NCBI RefSeq assembly: GCF_009730915.1
Contig: NC_052474.1
Coordinates: 19,565,501-19,629,500 of the forward strand
Direction: 5' to 3'
Source of the DNA: Dioscorea cayenensis subsp. rotundata
Taxonomy: Eukaryota > Streptophyta > Magnoliopsida > Dioscoreales > Dioscoreaceae
DNA: 64,000 nt
The translations under genes and the position numbers were made by a program. The first letter of the stretch is position 1. Every line of letters starts with the position of its first letter. The notes beneath the pieces are model-generated. The model was given only the letters and a program-made list of their open reading frames with translations. It was not told the origin of the DNA and did no database searches. Below, one piece after another: positions 49,001 through 63,120 of this stretch.

Positions 49001-49885
49001 CATGTGGTTAGAACAACCACTGTTAATGAGCCACTTCACTCCTTCACTTCTAGTTTCAGTGCTTGCCATGAAAAGAAGACCTTCATCTTGCTCCTTTGCT
49101 TCTTCTGTTATGTTTGCTTCTTTACTTCTATACCAGCATTGTGATTTATCATGTCCAAATTTTTTACAGATGAAACACTGCACATTCTTGTGCTGTCTTG
49201 AGTTGTCGGCATGGTGAAAGATGTCTGAGTTCCTTCCTCGCCCTCGTCCTCTTCCTCTCCCTCTGTTAAAGCCACCACGTCCACGACCTCTTCCTCCTCT
49301 ATTGAAATGATCACATGATGGAGTGGTCCTCACATGCAGTGCCTTGTCTTCATCTTGGTCACCTGCATTATTCAGAATGGATTCATGGCTCCGAAGTGAG
49401 CCACAGAGAGCATCAATTGCGAGGGTATTGAGGTCCTTAGCTTCAACAATGGAAGAGACGACATTTGTGAATCTGGGGGTCAAGCTTCTGAGAATCTTTG
49501 TTACCACCGTCTTGTATGGGAACTCTTCTCTAAGCATCTTAATCTGGTAGACGACATCAAGCACTCATGTAATATAATCTTCAATCTTCTCTCCATGCTT
49601 CATCTTAGTTGCATCGAGTTCACGATGCAAGGAGTGAAGTCTTACAGTGATATTGTTGGTGTTTCCTTGATAGTGAGTCTTCAGCATATCCCATGCTTGC
49701 TTCGCTGTTTTTGCCTCTGTGATTCGAAGAAGAACTCGATCATCCAGGTTCTGTTGAATCAGACAAACAGCTTTTGCATCTTTCTTCATGATTTCTGTGA
49801 GACGATTGTCGTCAGGTTCTTCAGCTACCCCCTTCTCAACTATACTCCATAGGTCTTTGGATCTGAAGACAGCCTTCATCTTCAA
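46011..49885 (-). pseudogene. Degenerate gag-pol of the Copia element
   Basis: On the minus strand: Gag from 49885 with a zinc knuckle (CFICKKFGHDKSQC) after an RG-rich stretch; a protease whose catalytic Asp is replaced (INSGCSNHM; codon 49022-49024); integrase with HGDLVGP, FRSDRGGEF and NGVAERRNR; reverse transcriptase with GLRQAPRAWY and YVDD; and RNase H with STEAEY and ADIFTKAL. Visible breaks: TGA at 49567-49565 in gag and TGA at 47952-47950 in integrase (both fit CGA to TGA), plus frame changes near 48900, 48620 and 47540. The final frame (47498-46011) holding reverse transcriptase and RNase H is intact. The element cannot make its own full polyprotein. Confidence 0.9.
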
Positions 49886-49971
49886 ACTCCATAGATTATA
49901 GTTCTCTCCCCTGAAGAGTAGAACATTAGGTTGAGAAGCATTCTAAGAACCAGCTGACATTGTTACCAAAT

Positions 49972-49984
49972 TCTCTGATACCAC
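49972..49984 (-). promoter_or_regulatory. Primer-binding site (initiator tRNA-Met type)
   Basis: The minus strand reads TGGTATCAGAG just inside the 5' LTR, complementary to the 3' end of plant initiator tRNA-Met, the standard primer of Copia elements. Confidence 0.9.
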
Positions 49985-50382
49985 TGATGATGGTAACCAG
50001 GATCACTCTCAAGCCTCACACTCTCTTTGATGTAGTCAATAGATTGAAGAAGAAGACATGGAGTCAGATTAATTCTTCATGAATTCAACTTAACATTAGC
50101 AAAGGCAATACAACAACATATATAGAGAAAGGAAGAGCAACATTCCAGCAGAGATGTTGACACAATTACAAAAGAAATAACAACAAGCAACAAACAAAAA
50201 GATAATGTCCAATCAGCCTCCACAGCAGGATTCGGTGAAGTCCAATCAGCATACATTCCTTAATGAATCAGTACAGTAGTAGCTGACTCTATGACCAAGT
50301 CAACTGAGCACAAGATGTATAGCACTCAAGTTGATTTGTCATCCACACAAGTTCTGAGTAGAATTCTGCAGATATCTCATCA
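49985..50382 (-). repeat. 5' LTR of the Copia element
   Basis: 398 bp, identical in length to the copy at 45601-45998 and differing at four positions. Confidence 0.97.
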
Positions 50383-50387
50383 ATAAT

Positions 50388-51994
50388 ATCCTTGCACACA
50401 CCTTGCTAAGAAACAATCATGGTCATGGACACATTGAAGTCTGAAAGGTGAATAAATAAATAAATAAATAAATTTAATATTTATTTATATTATTTATTTG
50501 TTATTCTTTAATTTATTATAAATATCTCTAAAAATTAAATATGAACTACTTCCACTTGACAAAACCTTGATATTACCAAATTAATTGTAGGATGGCAAGG
50601 CTAGATAGGTAGCTGACTTTTAGGTTGTGATACTTTGAATCTTATTGAATTCAATTTAATTTGATGCATTTGAGAGCGTTAGTGTTGTCAGTTTGTTGGC
50701 AGAGATAGATTTGGTCCTTTTTAATTAATCATATTAGGCCAAAGACAACTAATACACTAATGGTAATGATAATGTACGTTTACAACCTGTTGGTATTTAT
50801 AGCACATGCATGCATGCTTGCATGCAAAATTCGCACGAGGAGAATTTGGCCTCTTGTCAATATGCCATTAATATTCAATTAGGTATTTGTTATTAGAAAA
50901 GTGGTTGTTTATCAAAATTAACACTACTTCCATCATGAATATATATAGTTATAAACTTATAAATACATTTTTTATCATTAATTTGTTATAGCTTTATGGA
51001 AAACCGTTGTAATTAATACTGTATTTGATGGTAAGAAATTTCATAAAACTAATCTACTATCGAGCTGAGTATATCTTGATTCCAGAATAGATTAATTTTT
51101 TTACACATTTCTTTCATGTTTTCTGAGTATGCATTGATTTATTATGGATATTTGTTTTCTCATGTACAATTTTAATTACTAGTGAAACTAGCGCTGTATA
51201 TATATATCATAATTAATTATTACATTGATTTGTCAATACTACTATTTAATTTTTATTTCATTGTCCATGTGAATTTCCGATCAAGTGAAGAACGCATACA
51301 TTGAATGTACCGATGTGTTTTCAAATATCAAAATTAGACTATTGTAGTTTTCAAAAGTGAGATTAGATACCTAACATTCTATTTATTTATATTACTGCAG
51401 TTGGAGTTATGTATACATGCTTAGATATATTAATTATCTATATGGTAAAATTGATCTAAATAGTTAACTCTATTAAATTTTTTTAACATAAATTGCTTTT
51501 ATGCATGAGCCATTTTTCATTGGAATTTTGATATCAAAATTATTGTAGTTGATTGAAGACCTCCTTTGGCGTAGCATATTATTAATAGTGTTTAGGCTTG
51601 TGTTCGTTCTTTTTTTTTTTTAATTTATCTCATTTTTATAAGTTGATTTAGCATTTGAATTTAAAAAAAATAAAAATAAATAAATATCATTATCTTTATT
51701 GGCCAAATTTAGTCTTACACCAAAAGAATAGTTGGGAATATTTTAGGTGGATGTTCAGCCAATCTTATCTCCATTTAATTTAAATCGCACACATATGCAC
51801 TATGTCCATTTTAGTTACATTTAAGTTCAAATTATACATACGAATTTAGTCTAAAATATTATTTTAGTTTAAACTCAGTCTTAATTTTAATTAATTTTGA
51901 TAAATGTAGACAAAATAACTGTTAAAAAAATTTTAAATTTAGGCAATGAAAGTCCCTACTTTAACCAACTATGAGGCGCTCATATATACACATA

Positions 51995-51995
<1 letters not shown>
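50388..51995. other. Non-coding AT-rich stretch
   Basis: (AAAT)n near 50455 and long A/T runs. No gene or bounded element is seen. Confidence 0.5.
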
Positions 51996-52035
<40 letters not shown>

Positions 52036-52114
52036 GTATTATATCTAAGGAAATTCTGGATCACTACATGAATTTACTTGGTAGAATCAATTCGAGATCT
52101 GAATTTGTAGACTG

Positions 52115-55100
52115 GTGCAACAGAGAAGAGCAAGGAATAAAATCTCTCAGTTGGTGTTACCAAATGGTGAGGTATGTACTGATCCAAGTATTATATCTAA
52201 GGAAATTCTGGATCACTACATGAATTTACTTGGCAGAATTAATTCGAGATCTGAATTTGTAGATAGGACAATCTTTCAGGATAATTGTGTGTCAGAGGAG
52301 GATTGTAGGCTGTTATGTAGAGAGATTTCAGAGCAAGAAATTCTGATTGCTTTGAAGGGAATTAAGGGTGATAAGAGCCCAGGGCCAGATGGCTTTAATA
52401 GCACTTTTTTCAAGAAGACTTGGAAGATAGTGGGTTCAGACATCATACGGGTTGTCAAAGACTATTTTGGAAATGGGACCAAGTTGAGGCAGGCAAATGC
52501 TACAACCAAGACTCTAATACCTAAAGTGGCTGAACCTAAAAGTTTGACTGATTATAGACCCATATCTTGTTGTAATGTGGTGTATAAGATCATTTCCAAG
52601 ATTCTGTCTAGTAGATTGAGAAATGTATTAAACAGTATAATTAGTTCTAATCAGTCAGCATTTATTCCAGGAAGGAGAATTGCAGATAATATCTTACTTG
52701 CCCATGAACTAGTAAGAGATTATCATAGAGGAAATGATGGATGTTGTGCCATTAAAGTTGACATACAAAAGGCATATGATTCTGTGTCATGGGATTTTTT
52801 GGAAGAGGTGCTATTGGCATTTAAATTTCCCCTCCACTTTATCAAACTATTAATGAATGTTGTGAGGTCATGCATGTATTCAGTGGTCATCAATGGGCAG
52901 CTAGAGGGATATTTTCCTGCACAGAAGGGGCTGAGACAAGGAGACCCAGTCTCTCCACTTCTATTCGTAATGTGTATGGAGTATTTCACAAGGTACCTTA
53001 ACAACAGGACAATGAATGGGTTTAGATTTCACAGGAGGTGCTTGGAGATGAGATTGAGTCATTTATGTTTTGCAGATGATTTATTCATTTTTGCTAATGG
53101 TGACATTGACTCAGTTATAATCATTAAGGATGCTTTGCTGCATTTTCAGGGAGTTTCAGGGCTTAAACCCAATTTACAGAAGAGCTATGTTTACTTTAAT
53201 GGAGTTCCAGCACTTGTTAGAAGTGGCATTGTTAATTTGTTATGTTTTAAAGAAGGGACATTGCCTGTCAAATACTTGGGCATTCCTTTGTTCTCATCTA
53301 GACTTAAAAAGGAATATTGCCAAGAGTTGATTAGCAGAATTTCAGCAAGGATATTAAATTGGTCAGCTAAGGCTTTGTCATATGCAGGAAGGTTGCAATT
53401 AATTAATGCGGTCCTAATAAGTATGCATTCTTATTGGAGTTCTTTGTTCCTGTTGCCTATATGTGTAGTGCAGGAAGTAGGAAAAAATTGTAGATCTTTT
53501 CTTTGGCATGGATCAAATGAAAGTACCCGAGGAGGATTAGTAAGTTGGAGTTCTGTTTATAAGAGTAAGGCTTGTGGCGGACTAGGCATAAGGTCTATTC
53601 ATATTTGGAACAATGCGGCTCTTGCAAAACATATATGGAAGCTTATTCAAACTAAGCCTACTCTATGGGCCACTTGGGTGATTAAGCACAAACTCAAGAA
53701 GTTGAGCTTTTGGGGTATTACAAAAAAAGTTGATTCAAGCTGGAGTTGGAGACAGTTACTCAAGATAAGAGATGTCTTTAAAGGTTTCTTTGAGTATAAA
53801 CTGGGAGATGGCTGTACATTTTCATTTTGGTACGATCCTTGGTGTCATGGGTCATCTTTAGTAGATCTTTTTCCTTAGATTAATGTTAGCAATACAAGTA
53901 TATCAAGGGAAGCTGTGGTTAGAGATTTATGGAGGAATGGCAGGTGGGGGTTCCCTAATTATCAGAGGCATGATTTGAAGCCACTTTGGGATTTTATTAA
54001 GGGTAAATTACAAGATTAGTCACTAAACTATCCACCAGTTCCTATTTTGGTCACTAAACAAAAAAAAATTCTATTTTGGTCACTAACCTTTTAAATTGCT
54101 TCCAATTTGGTCACTGACGCCAACGCCGTTAACGGAGAGCTGACGTGGCTTAGCCATGTCAACGAACTTAACCACGTCATTACTGCTCTTTAAAAATGTG
54201 TCTTCTTTCTTCTTCCCCTTTCCCTTTCCCTTTTCTTTCTTCTTCTCCTTGCCCGTTTCTTTCTTCTTCTCCTTGCCAATTTCTTTCTTCTTCCTTGCCC
54301 TCAGTCCTGTAATGAGAATTCCCGTGAGATCAACATGTGGTAGATTTGGGTTGCAGTTTCCAGTAATGGCCGAAAGCTATCAGATATTGATCATTGTCTC
54401 TTCCTTTATTGTGCAAATAAAATGATGATTCATCAATGGGGAATCGATGGGCTTGTGATAATCCATCTGAATGAGACCCTGCAGATGAAAAACAACACCA
54501 TCTATTTCTTAAAAACAATGTAAACCAATGAATGCTTAATCCTTGTTTATTCCGCTTACAAATTCAATGAACAACTTGCACCTCCCTCGAGAACACACAC
54601 ACAAGTGCTTAAAAATTAATTTTTGGCCAAACAAAAACAAGAAAAAAAAAAACACAATACATGGAGAATGTCATTATGTAGAATAAGCAACACAGAATGT
54701 CATTATATTTTAGCAATACACAGAATTCCAAGATGATACAGAATAACCAACACATAATTCGCAGATGATACGGGAATAACCAACACGGATCTCGCATATA
54801 AAGCTGGTAATTTTGCGGATGATACAAAAATAAGCAACATAGTCATCCGGTAATAACATAATGACATTCGACTGCGAGATAATCTAGTAATTCTGTAGAT
54901 GATACAAAAAATAATTGTTTTGCATGGTAAACTTACATCAGGCATCCATCTGCAGGAGAAGAAGAAAGAAACGGAAAAGGAGAAGAAGAAAGAAAAAGGA
55001 AAGGGAAAGCGGAAGAAGAAAGAAGACACGTTTTTACGTAGCAAAGGTCGACGTGAGTTAGGTTCACGACATGGCTAAGCCACGTCAGCTCGCCGTTAAT

Positions 55101-55735
55101 GGCGTTGGCGTCAGTGACCAAATTGGAAGCAATTTAAAAGGTTAGTGACCAAAATAGAATTTTTTTTTTGTTTAGTGACCAAAATAGGAACTGGTGGATA
55201 GTTTAGTGACTAATCTTGTAATTTACCCTTTTATTAAATGCAGTTTTATCATTGATGAGGATAGTAGAGACACCATATGTTGGAAGTATGACAAGAAGGG
55301 TTTTAGTATTGCTAGTGCATGTAAAGTCTTGACACAAAATGATCAGAAAGTTAAATGGGCTCGATTGATGTGGGCAAAGGGTCATGTTCCAAGATATGCT
55401 TTTTATATTTTTGGCTTGTCGTACAGTAACAAGTTGCTTACAAGAGATAAATTGTATAGTTGGAGGGCTATTGATTCTGAGATGTGTGTGCTTTGTAATG
55501 ATGCTAAGGAGGAGGTTAGTCACTTATTTTTTAAATGCAGATTTTCAGCAGAAGTATGGGAGAGAGTTTTGAAAGAGATCAAGGTGTATAGAAGACCTTT
55601 CAAGTGGACAAGAGAGATCAATTGGTTTCAGAGGAAGACTTGTGGTAAATCCTTGCTCTCAAGAGTCAGAAGGTTAGCCTCATCAACATGTGTGTACGTG
55701 ATATGGAAGGCTAGAAATTGTCTAGTATTTCAGTG
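52115..55735 (+). pseudogene. LINE ORF2 remnant (reverse transcriptase and zf-RVT)
   Basis: The frame 52115-53878 codes 587 residues with the non-LTR reverse transcriptase blocks GDKSPGPDGFNSTFFK, DYRPISCCNVVYKIISKIL, QSAFIPGRRI, LRQGDPVSPLLF and the catalytic LCFADDLF. A TAG stop at 53876-53878 follows VDLFP, after which the same frame stays open to 54000. Past the Mutator-like insertion the frame resumes at 55238 with a zf-RVT domain (MCVLCNDAKEEVSHLFFKC) and ends at TGA 55734-55736. No endonuclease and no RNase H are present. It is non-functional as it stands. Confidence 0.85.
54001..55228. mobile_element. Mutator-like foldback element with long inverted repeats, inserted in the LINE
   Basis: It is 1228 bp with nearly identical inverted ends of about 270 bp (GGGTAAATTACAAGATTAGT ... 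inverse at 55209-55228). It is flanked by a perfect 9-base target duplication TTTTATTAA (53992-54000 and 55229-55237). The 9-base duplication and long arms point to the Mutator superfamily. The middle has no transposase, so it moved with enzymes supplied elsewhere. Removing it together with one duplication copy would rejoin the LINE frame. Confidence 0.9.
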
Positions 55736-56060
55736 AGAAATGCACTCGGCCTCGACAAGGTGTTCGAGAGAAATCCGAGAGGTGCTAGTGATGCTTTATA
55801 GTGATTTTTACAACAGAATATGAGAATGTATAGATATAAGGATGAATCAAGTGTATCTTGCCTGCTTGGTGTTGTGGAATGTAGATGGTGGTTTGTTTGT
55901 GAATGGAGTGTTTCCAAGTGAGATGATTGTATGTAGTTGTCTGTAGTTGAAGGAGTGATCTTGATGTGCTGAGAAGCATAAATGACTGTGATGGTAGTTG
56001 TATATGTTGATGTTTGGGCTCTAATGAAATTTATTTTGGCTTGACCAAAAAAAAAAAATT

Positions 56061-56100
<40 letters not shown>

Positions 56101-56530
56101 TTAGAGCAACCAGAACATAATTTTCAAGTTAGGTATACGCTAATCCCTAACACTCGAATGAGTTGTTCGACAGTTGACGATGTGACAAAGTAAAAAACAA
56201 ATAAATATAAAAAAACCCAAAAAATAAATTGTAACATGAGAGGTTTGAACTCAAGATTTTTCAATCATAAACACGAGTATAATTACTAATTGGTTGGCCA
56301 CAATTCCTCTTGCATGAGTTGTTTGCTCGTCAACTTCAGTTTAAAAATTCGACATCAATTGAATTGAGCTTTAGCGAATTAAACTACATTAGTGCAATTT
56401 CATGAATGTATCTATAATTATAATACATCTATATATATATATATATATATATATAATCAATAAATATAACTAATTTTAATATTTATAAATGCGGGCAAAC
56501 CAAAAACCATCTCCCAACTTCATCAATGAA
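56101..56530. other. Non-coding stretch with a tRNA-like relic and upstream region of ALDH
   Basis: On the minus strand, about 56308-56228 resembles a degenerate tRNA-derived head (TGGCCAACCAATTAGT as A-box region, CTTGAGTTCAAACCTC as B-box region). An (AT)n tract lies at about 56432-56454. Confidence 0.4.
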
Positions 56531-56541
56531 GTCTCTTTCTT

Positions 56542-56577
56542 CACGTGCCTCGCACGTGCATAAGGCCACTATATATA
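56542..56577 (+). promoter_or_regulatory. Two G-boxes (ABRE-type) and a TATA box upstream of ALDH3
   Basis: CACGTG occurs at 56542-56547 and 56553-56558, each in a CACGTGC context, 11 bases apart. CTATATATA at 56569-56577 is a TATA box about 75 bases before the start codon. Paired G-box/ABRE elements are known to confer abscisic acid and drought response; here that is inference. A (GA)n leader tract (about 56618-56640) follows. Confidence 0.65.
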
Positions 56578-56650
56578 CCATCGCCCATAATGCTCTTCGT
56601 CCTCGTTCACAGAGACACAGAGAGAGAGAGAGAGAGAGAAGAGATCAGCA

Positions 56651-60021
<3,371 letters not shown>

Positions 60022-61194
60022 ATAAGTCGTCTTCTATATCATGCCTTATCTAATGTGGTTGTTAATGCTATAATTCTGCATAATGTAAGCCAAAGAGAAT
60101 TATCGCTATTAATAAGAAAATAATCAGCAGTTTACAGCACAACAATTTAGGTTTCCATCTGTATAGCTTTCCACATAAATTCGGGTATCAGAAAATCTCC
60201 CTGATCAAGAGTTGAAATAGTATTCATAAGCCAACAGTTTAATTGCAAGAGGTGAAAATTAACTATTGGCAATACAAGAACAAATTCATCACGTCCCAAA
60301 GACTCTGCACGTAGCCATTGATTCCTCTTGCCAAAAAGGAAAATGAGAGAGAAACCAAAATCCAGTATCAGGATAAGTGTTCGGTGGGATTTGAAATGAG
60401 CAAATGACAGCAGAGATAATTGACTCATTGATTCAATAATTCAAGCTCAAGAAATAGCAAAACAATTCTTCAAAATTTACCATATATCACACAATATATA
60501 GGATAGTTGACTTGGTAACTACAGTAAAAAAAGAAAAAAATTTGATGTTTTGAAAACTCACAATCGCAGAAGCAGGTAGCAAGGCTTTTTAATGTTCAAT
60601 CTCATCTTTGGAACGAAAAGTTTGCTATCCCGTGATTCAATCTAAAATGCTGCTGGCTCACTCTGCAATCTGCATGCTTTGAAGGCCACAAAAAAGGTTA
60701 TTAGTGTGGGTGACATATTTAGCAAACCATTCACAATTTACATTCAGGTCACACAAGACACAGGATCTCTCGCACACTGGACATCAACTTTCATAAGTAG
60801 ACATTTATGAGGGTACGGTATGGCACTGCAGAATTTACCAACAGCATCATGAAGAACGGATGTGACGAGTCCGTTCTGCCCAAATCCCAAATATTAAGAA
60901 CCCAAATACAAAAGAAATTGTCCAATATCTTGTTGGTCCATATGTGAATCGAGAAGATATCTGTCACCAAGAAATCAAGAGAACTTTCATTTCAATAACT
61001 GTCAATCTTGCATGGGTAAGCCCAGAAAAGCATGTGTAGCATCACATTGGAAGAAAATATCAAAAAATCACTTGCATTTTCATGTAACTTATAGATTGCA
61101 CAAGAATGAAAGGCATACACTTCACAAAAGACAGTGAAATATATACACAAATGAGGGCATTGAAAGGAATGAAGCACATAGGAAAAATATTAAA
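60022..61194. other. 3' regions of two convergent genes
   Basis: This is the 3' UTR of ALDH from the left and of the RING-CH gene from the right. A strong donor (GTAAGT) lies at the end of the RING-CH coding region, and a possible acceptor lies near 60680 on the minus strand, so its 3' end may contain another intron. No separate gene is recognised. Confidence 0.5.
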
Positions 61195-62380
61195 TCAACT
61201 TACAAATCTAAGAGAGACAAGTGTTGTCAGGGCACACACACATCCAAGAAGAATATAAAGACCGGAAATTGCGATTTTCTGCAAACCAGTGAATACTCAT
61301 GTTAAAGATCATAAATTACCTCAGCACAACAAAAGGAAATTTAGATGCAGTTATAAGGCAAATGAACACCCAAAACTTATTTCACCAATACCATTCCTTT
61401 TGTCTACTGGAAACTAGATAACTTCACAGTTAATACAAAATATGAAAAATATAAGATTTAATAATAAGCGCATTACCAAAACTTACCTTACCAACATGAG
61501 GGGCAACTAGCCATGCAAGGACCAATGTGAGGAGACCAGTGGCTACCAATATCCCTGTACCTTCTAGAGTCCATCTTGTTGCAGAACTCTCTACAGAAGA
61601 TATTTGTTCAGTGGGAGCACTGAATAACTGATCAAAATTTTCATGTGACACTGTAGCAGTATTATTGTGAGGATTGAACCACGAAGATATTTCACTGAGC
61701 CTTTGTCTTCGAATGGCAGCAAGAGCATCAGGATCTACACTTGAATTTGTCTCCACATCAGTATGAGTAACTTCTCCGGTAGCAGTCCGTTCCCTTAACG
61801 ATTCATAGTCTTTTAAAGATGCCATCACCTTTTTGAAATCAGCAGACCTAACATTTGAGGCAACATTTCCACATATTTCACAAACTGTGGATCCATGGCT
61901 AATGAACCACTTCAATGCACACGCATAGTGCACAAGAGCAAGTTCATTTTTGCAAGAGCACCCAAGACTGATCAGCATATCTTGCTGATGAAAGGAACCC
62001 GATTCCAGATCATTGCTACAGACAAAGACCTCTCCTTCAGGGCTCACAAACTCAATAAATTTAGGTTCCCTTGTGCTACTCTTGGTGTGGATGACATCCT
62101 TTTCAATAAACCTGGGGGAAACTTTATTATTTAAGTCACCATCTCCATTTTTCTCTACCGCATCCCGTAATGGAGGGAGAATGTCTAAGAAACCTAATGC
62201 CGTATCACCTCTGCTGTCCGATTCAGCACAGTGACACACACGACAGAACGAAATGCCTCCTTCCTTATCTGAATCCACATCTGATCCACAAAAACCATCT
62301 AAATCATCTTCCTCAGATGATTGCAAAACACCGTTACTACATCTACCACTATCTACTTCCATGTGTGCTTCCTTGACCAT
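61195..62380 (-). CDS. RING-CH (RINGv, MARCH-like) membrane protein, probable E3 ubiquitin ligase
   Basis: Two exons on the minus strand (62380-61487, 61278-61195) code 325 residues. A RING-CH finger is read as FCRVCHC, then LGCSCKNELALVHYACALKWF, then STVCEICG (C4HC3 order), but about 95 residues separate the first Cys pair from the next. A plant-typical linker (DYESLRERTATGE) follows, then a Ser-rich region and two hydrophobic segments near the C-terminus (GILVATGLLTLVLAWLVAP in exon 1, and GLYILLGCVCALTTLVSL in exon 2). The family ubiquitinates membrane cargo. The terminal codons are uncertain: the frame stops at 61197-61195 just after a good splice donor, and splicing to an exon near 60680 would change only the last few residues. 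Confidence 0.85.
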
Positions 62381-63120
62381 TTTCAGATAAATGCAAATTC
62401 TATAGTAAAATATACCATTCCATCTTCAAGCTTGTCTATTGATCAGCAACTAGTACACTAATCTCTTTTTCCTTTGGCACAAAAAAAAAAAAAGTTGTCA
62501 ATTGCCAAAAACTCAAGCATTCAAATATATGTGCAGAACATTAGCATTAACACTCATCAGCCCCCACAAAAAGAAACACTATTAGCAAACAACAAACATC
62601 AATTCTTGAAAATTTACACAAATAAAAAAGATAATTCTCAGGGAAATGGCAATTTAATTCAAACAAAAAAAATCCACTAAGATTTCTCTAAATCAAGCAC
62701 AATCTCTCAACATCACTTGATCATTAAAAAAAAACCATGAAATGAACCTCAAAGCCCAAACCAAGCACAATCAAACAACATGAAATCACATCATTTAATT
62801 CATCCCAAAAACAAATCACACAAAATAAACTAAAACACACAAATCAATCAAAAAAACATAAATAAATAAACAAATAAAACTTTGAATAGAAGCAAAGGAT
62901 GAGATTCGCAGAGGAGCAAAAGATCACCAAAGAGAGTGGGATCATCGGAAAGCTCAGAACTTTGCAAAGACGAATCGAAATTGAATTGAAGAAGATATCA
63001 CTGAAGACGATGTTGAGATTCTTCGTCGAAGCATGGGAAACGTTGTGGCGAGTTCCAGACTTCCTCGCAAGAGAAAGTGGGACTGTGGTGGAACTGGGAC
63101 GGATCAGGGCCGAGAAAAAG
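62381..63120 (-). promoter_or_regulatory. Probable leader and promoter of the RING-CH gene
   Basis: 62880-63120 is GC-richer and, on the minus strand, pyrimidine-rich like a plant 5' leader. 62385-62880 is A-rich on the plus strand (T-rich on the minus strand) like an intron. A non-coding first exon plus leader intron is likely. Plus-strand frames here (62899-63123, 63033-63395) are antisense and match nothing known. Confidence 0.4.

Larger units (their letters stand above)
45601..50382 (-). mobile_element. Complete Ty1/copia LTR retrotransposon, coding-dead
   Basis: Two 398-bp LTRs (45601-45998 and 49985-50382), each starting TG and ending CA, enclose about 4 kb. The target duplication is ATAAT on both sides (45596-45600 and 50383-50387). 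The element runs on the minus strand: the primer-binding site sits next to the right LTR and the polypurine tract next to the left. Domain order gag, protease, integrase, reverse transcriptase, RNase H identifies Copia. The LTRs differ at only 4 positions, all A/G transitions, so insertion is recent, yet the reading frame is broken several times. Confidence 0.97.
52036..56098 (+). mobile_element. 5'-truncated L1-type LINE, split by a Mutator-like element
   Basis: The insert lies between two (AAT)n runs (about 51997-52034 and 56061-56098). It starts inside ORF2 without the endonuclease domain. It carries reverse transcriptase and zf-RVT domains and ends with a 3' UTR (AATGAAATTTATTTTGGCTT), an A run and an (AAT)n tail. 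The first 76 bases (52036-52111) are repeated at 52188-52263 with two differences, so the 5' end is rearranged. The element is interrupted by the 1228-bp insertion at 54001-55228. Confidence 0.85.

Noticed and set aside
46092-49852. Plus-strand frames across the Copia element
   Set aside because: They are shadows of the minus-strand gag-pol.
54156-54425. Open frame with Phe/Ser/Pro repeats inside the Mutator-like element
   Set aside because: It is a reading of the CTTTCTTCTTCTCC-type arm repeats; no transposase or other domain.
56228-56308. tRNA-like sequence on the minus strand, considered as a tRNA gene
   Set aside because: Only box-like words are present; stems do not pair well enough for a functional tRNA. 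It is kept only as a possible relic.
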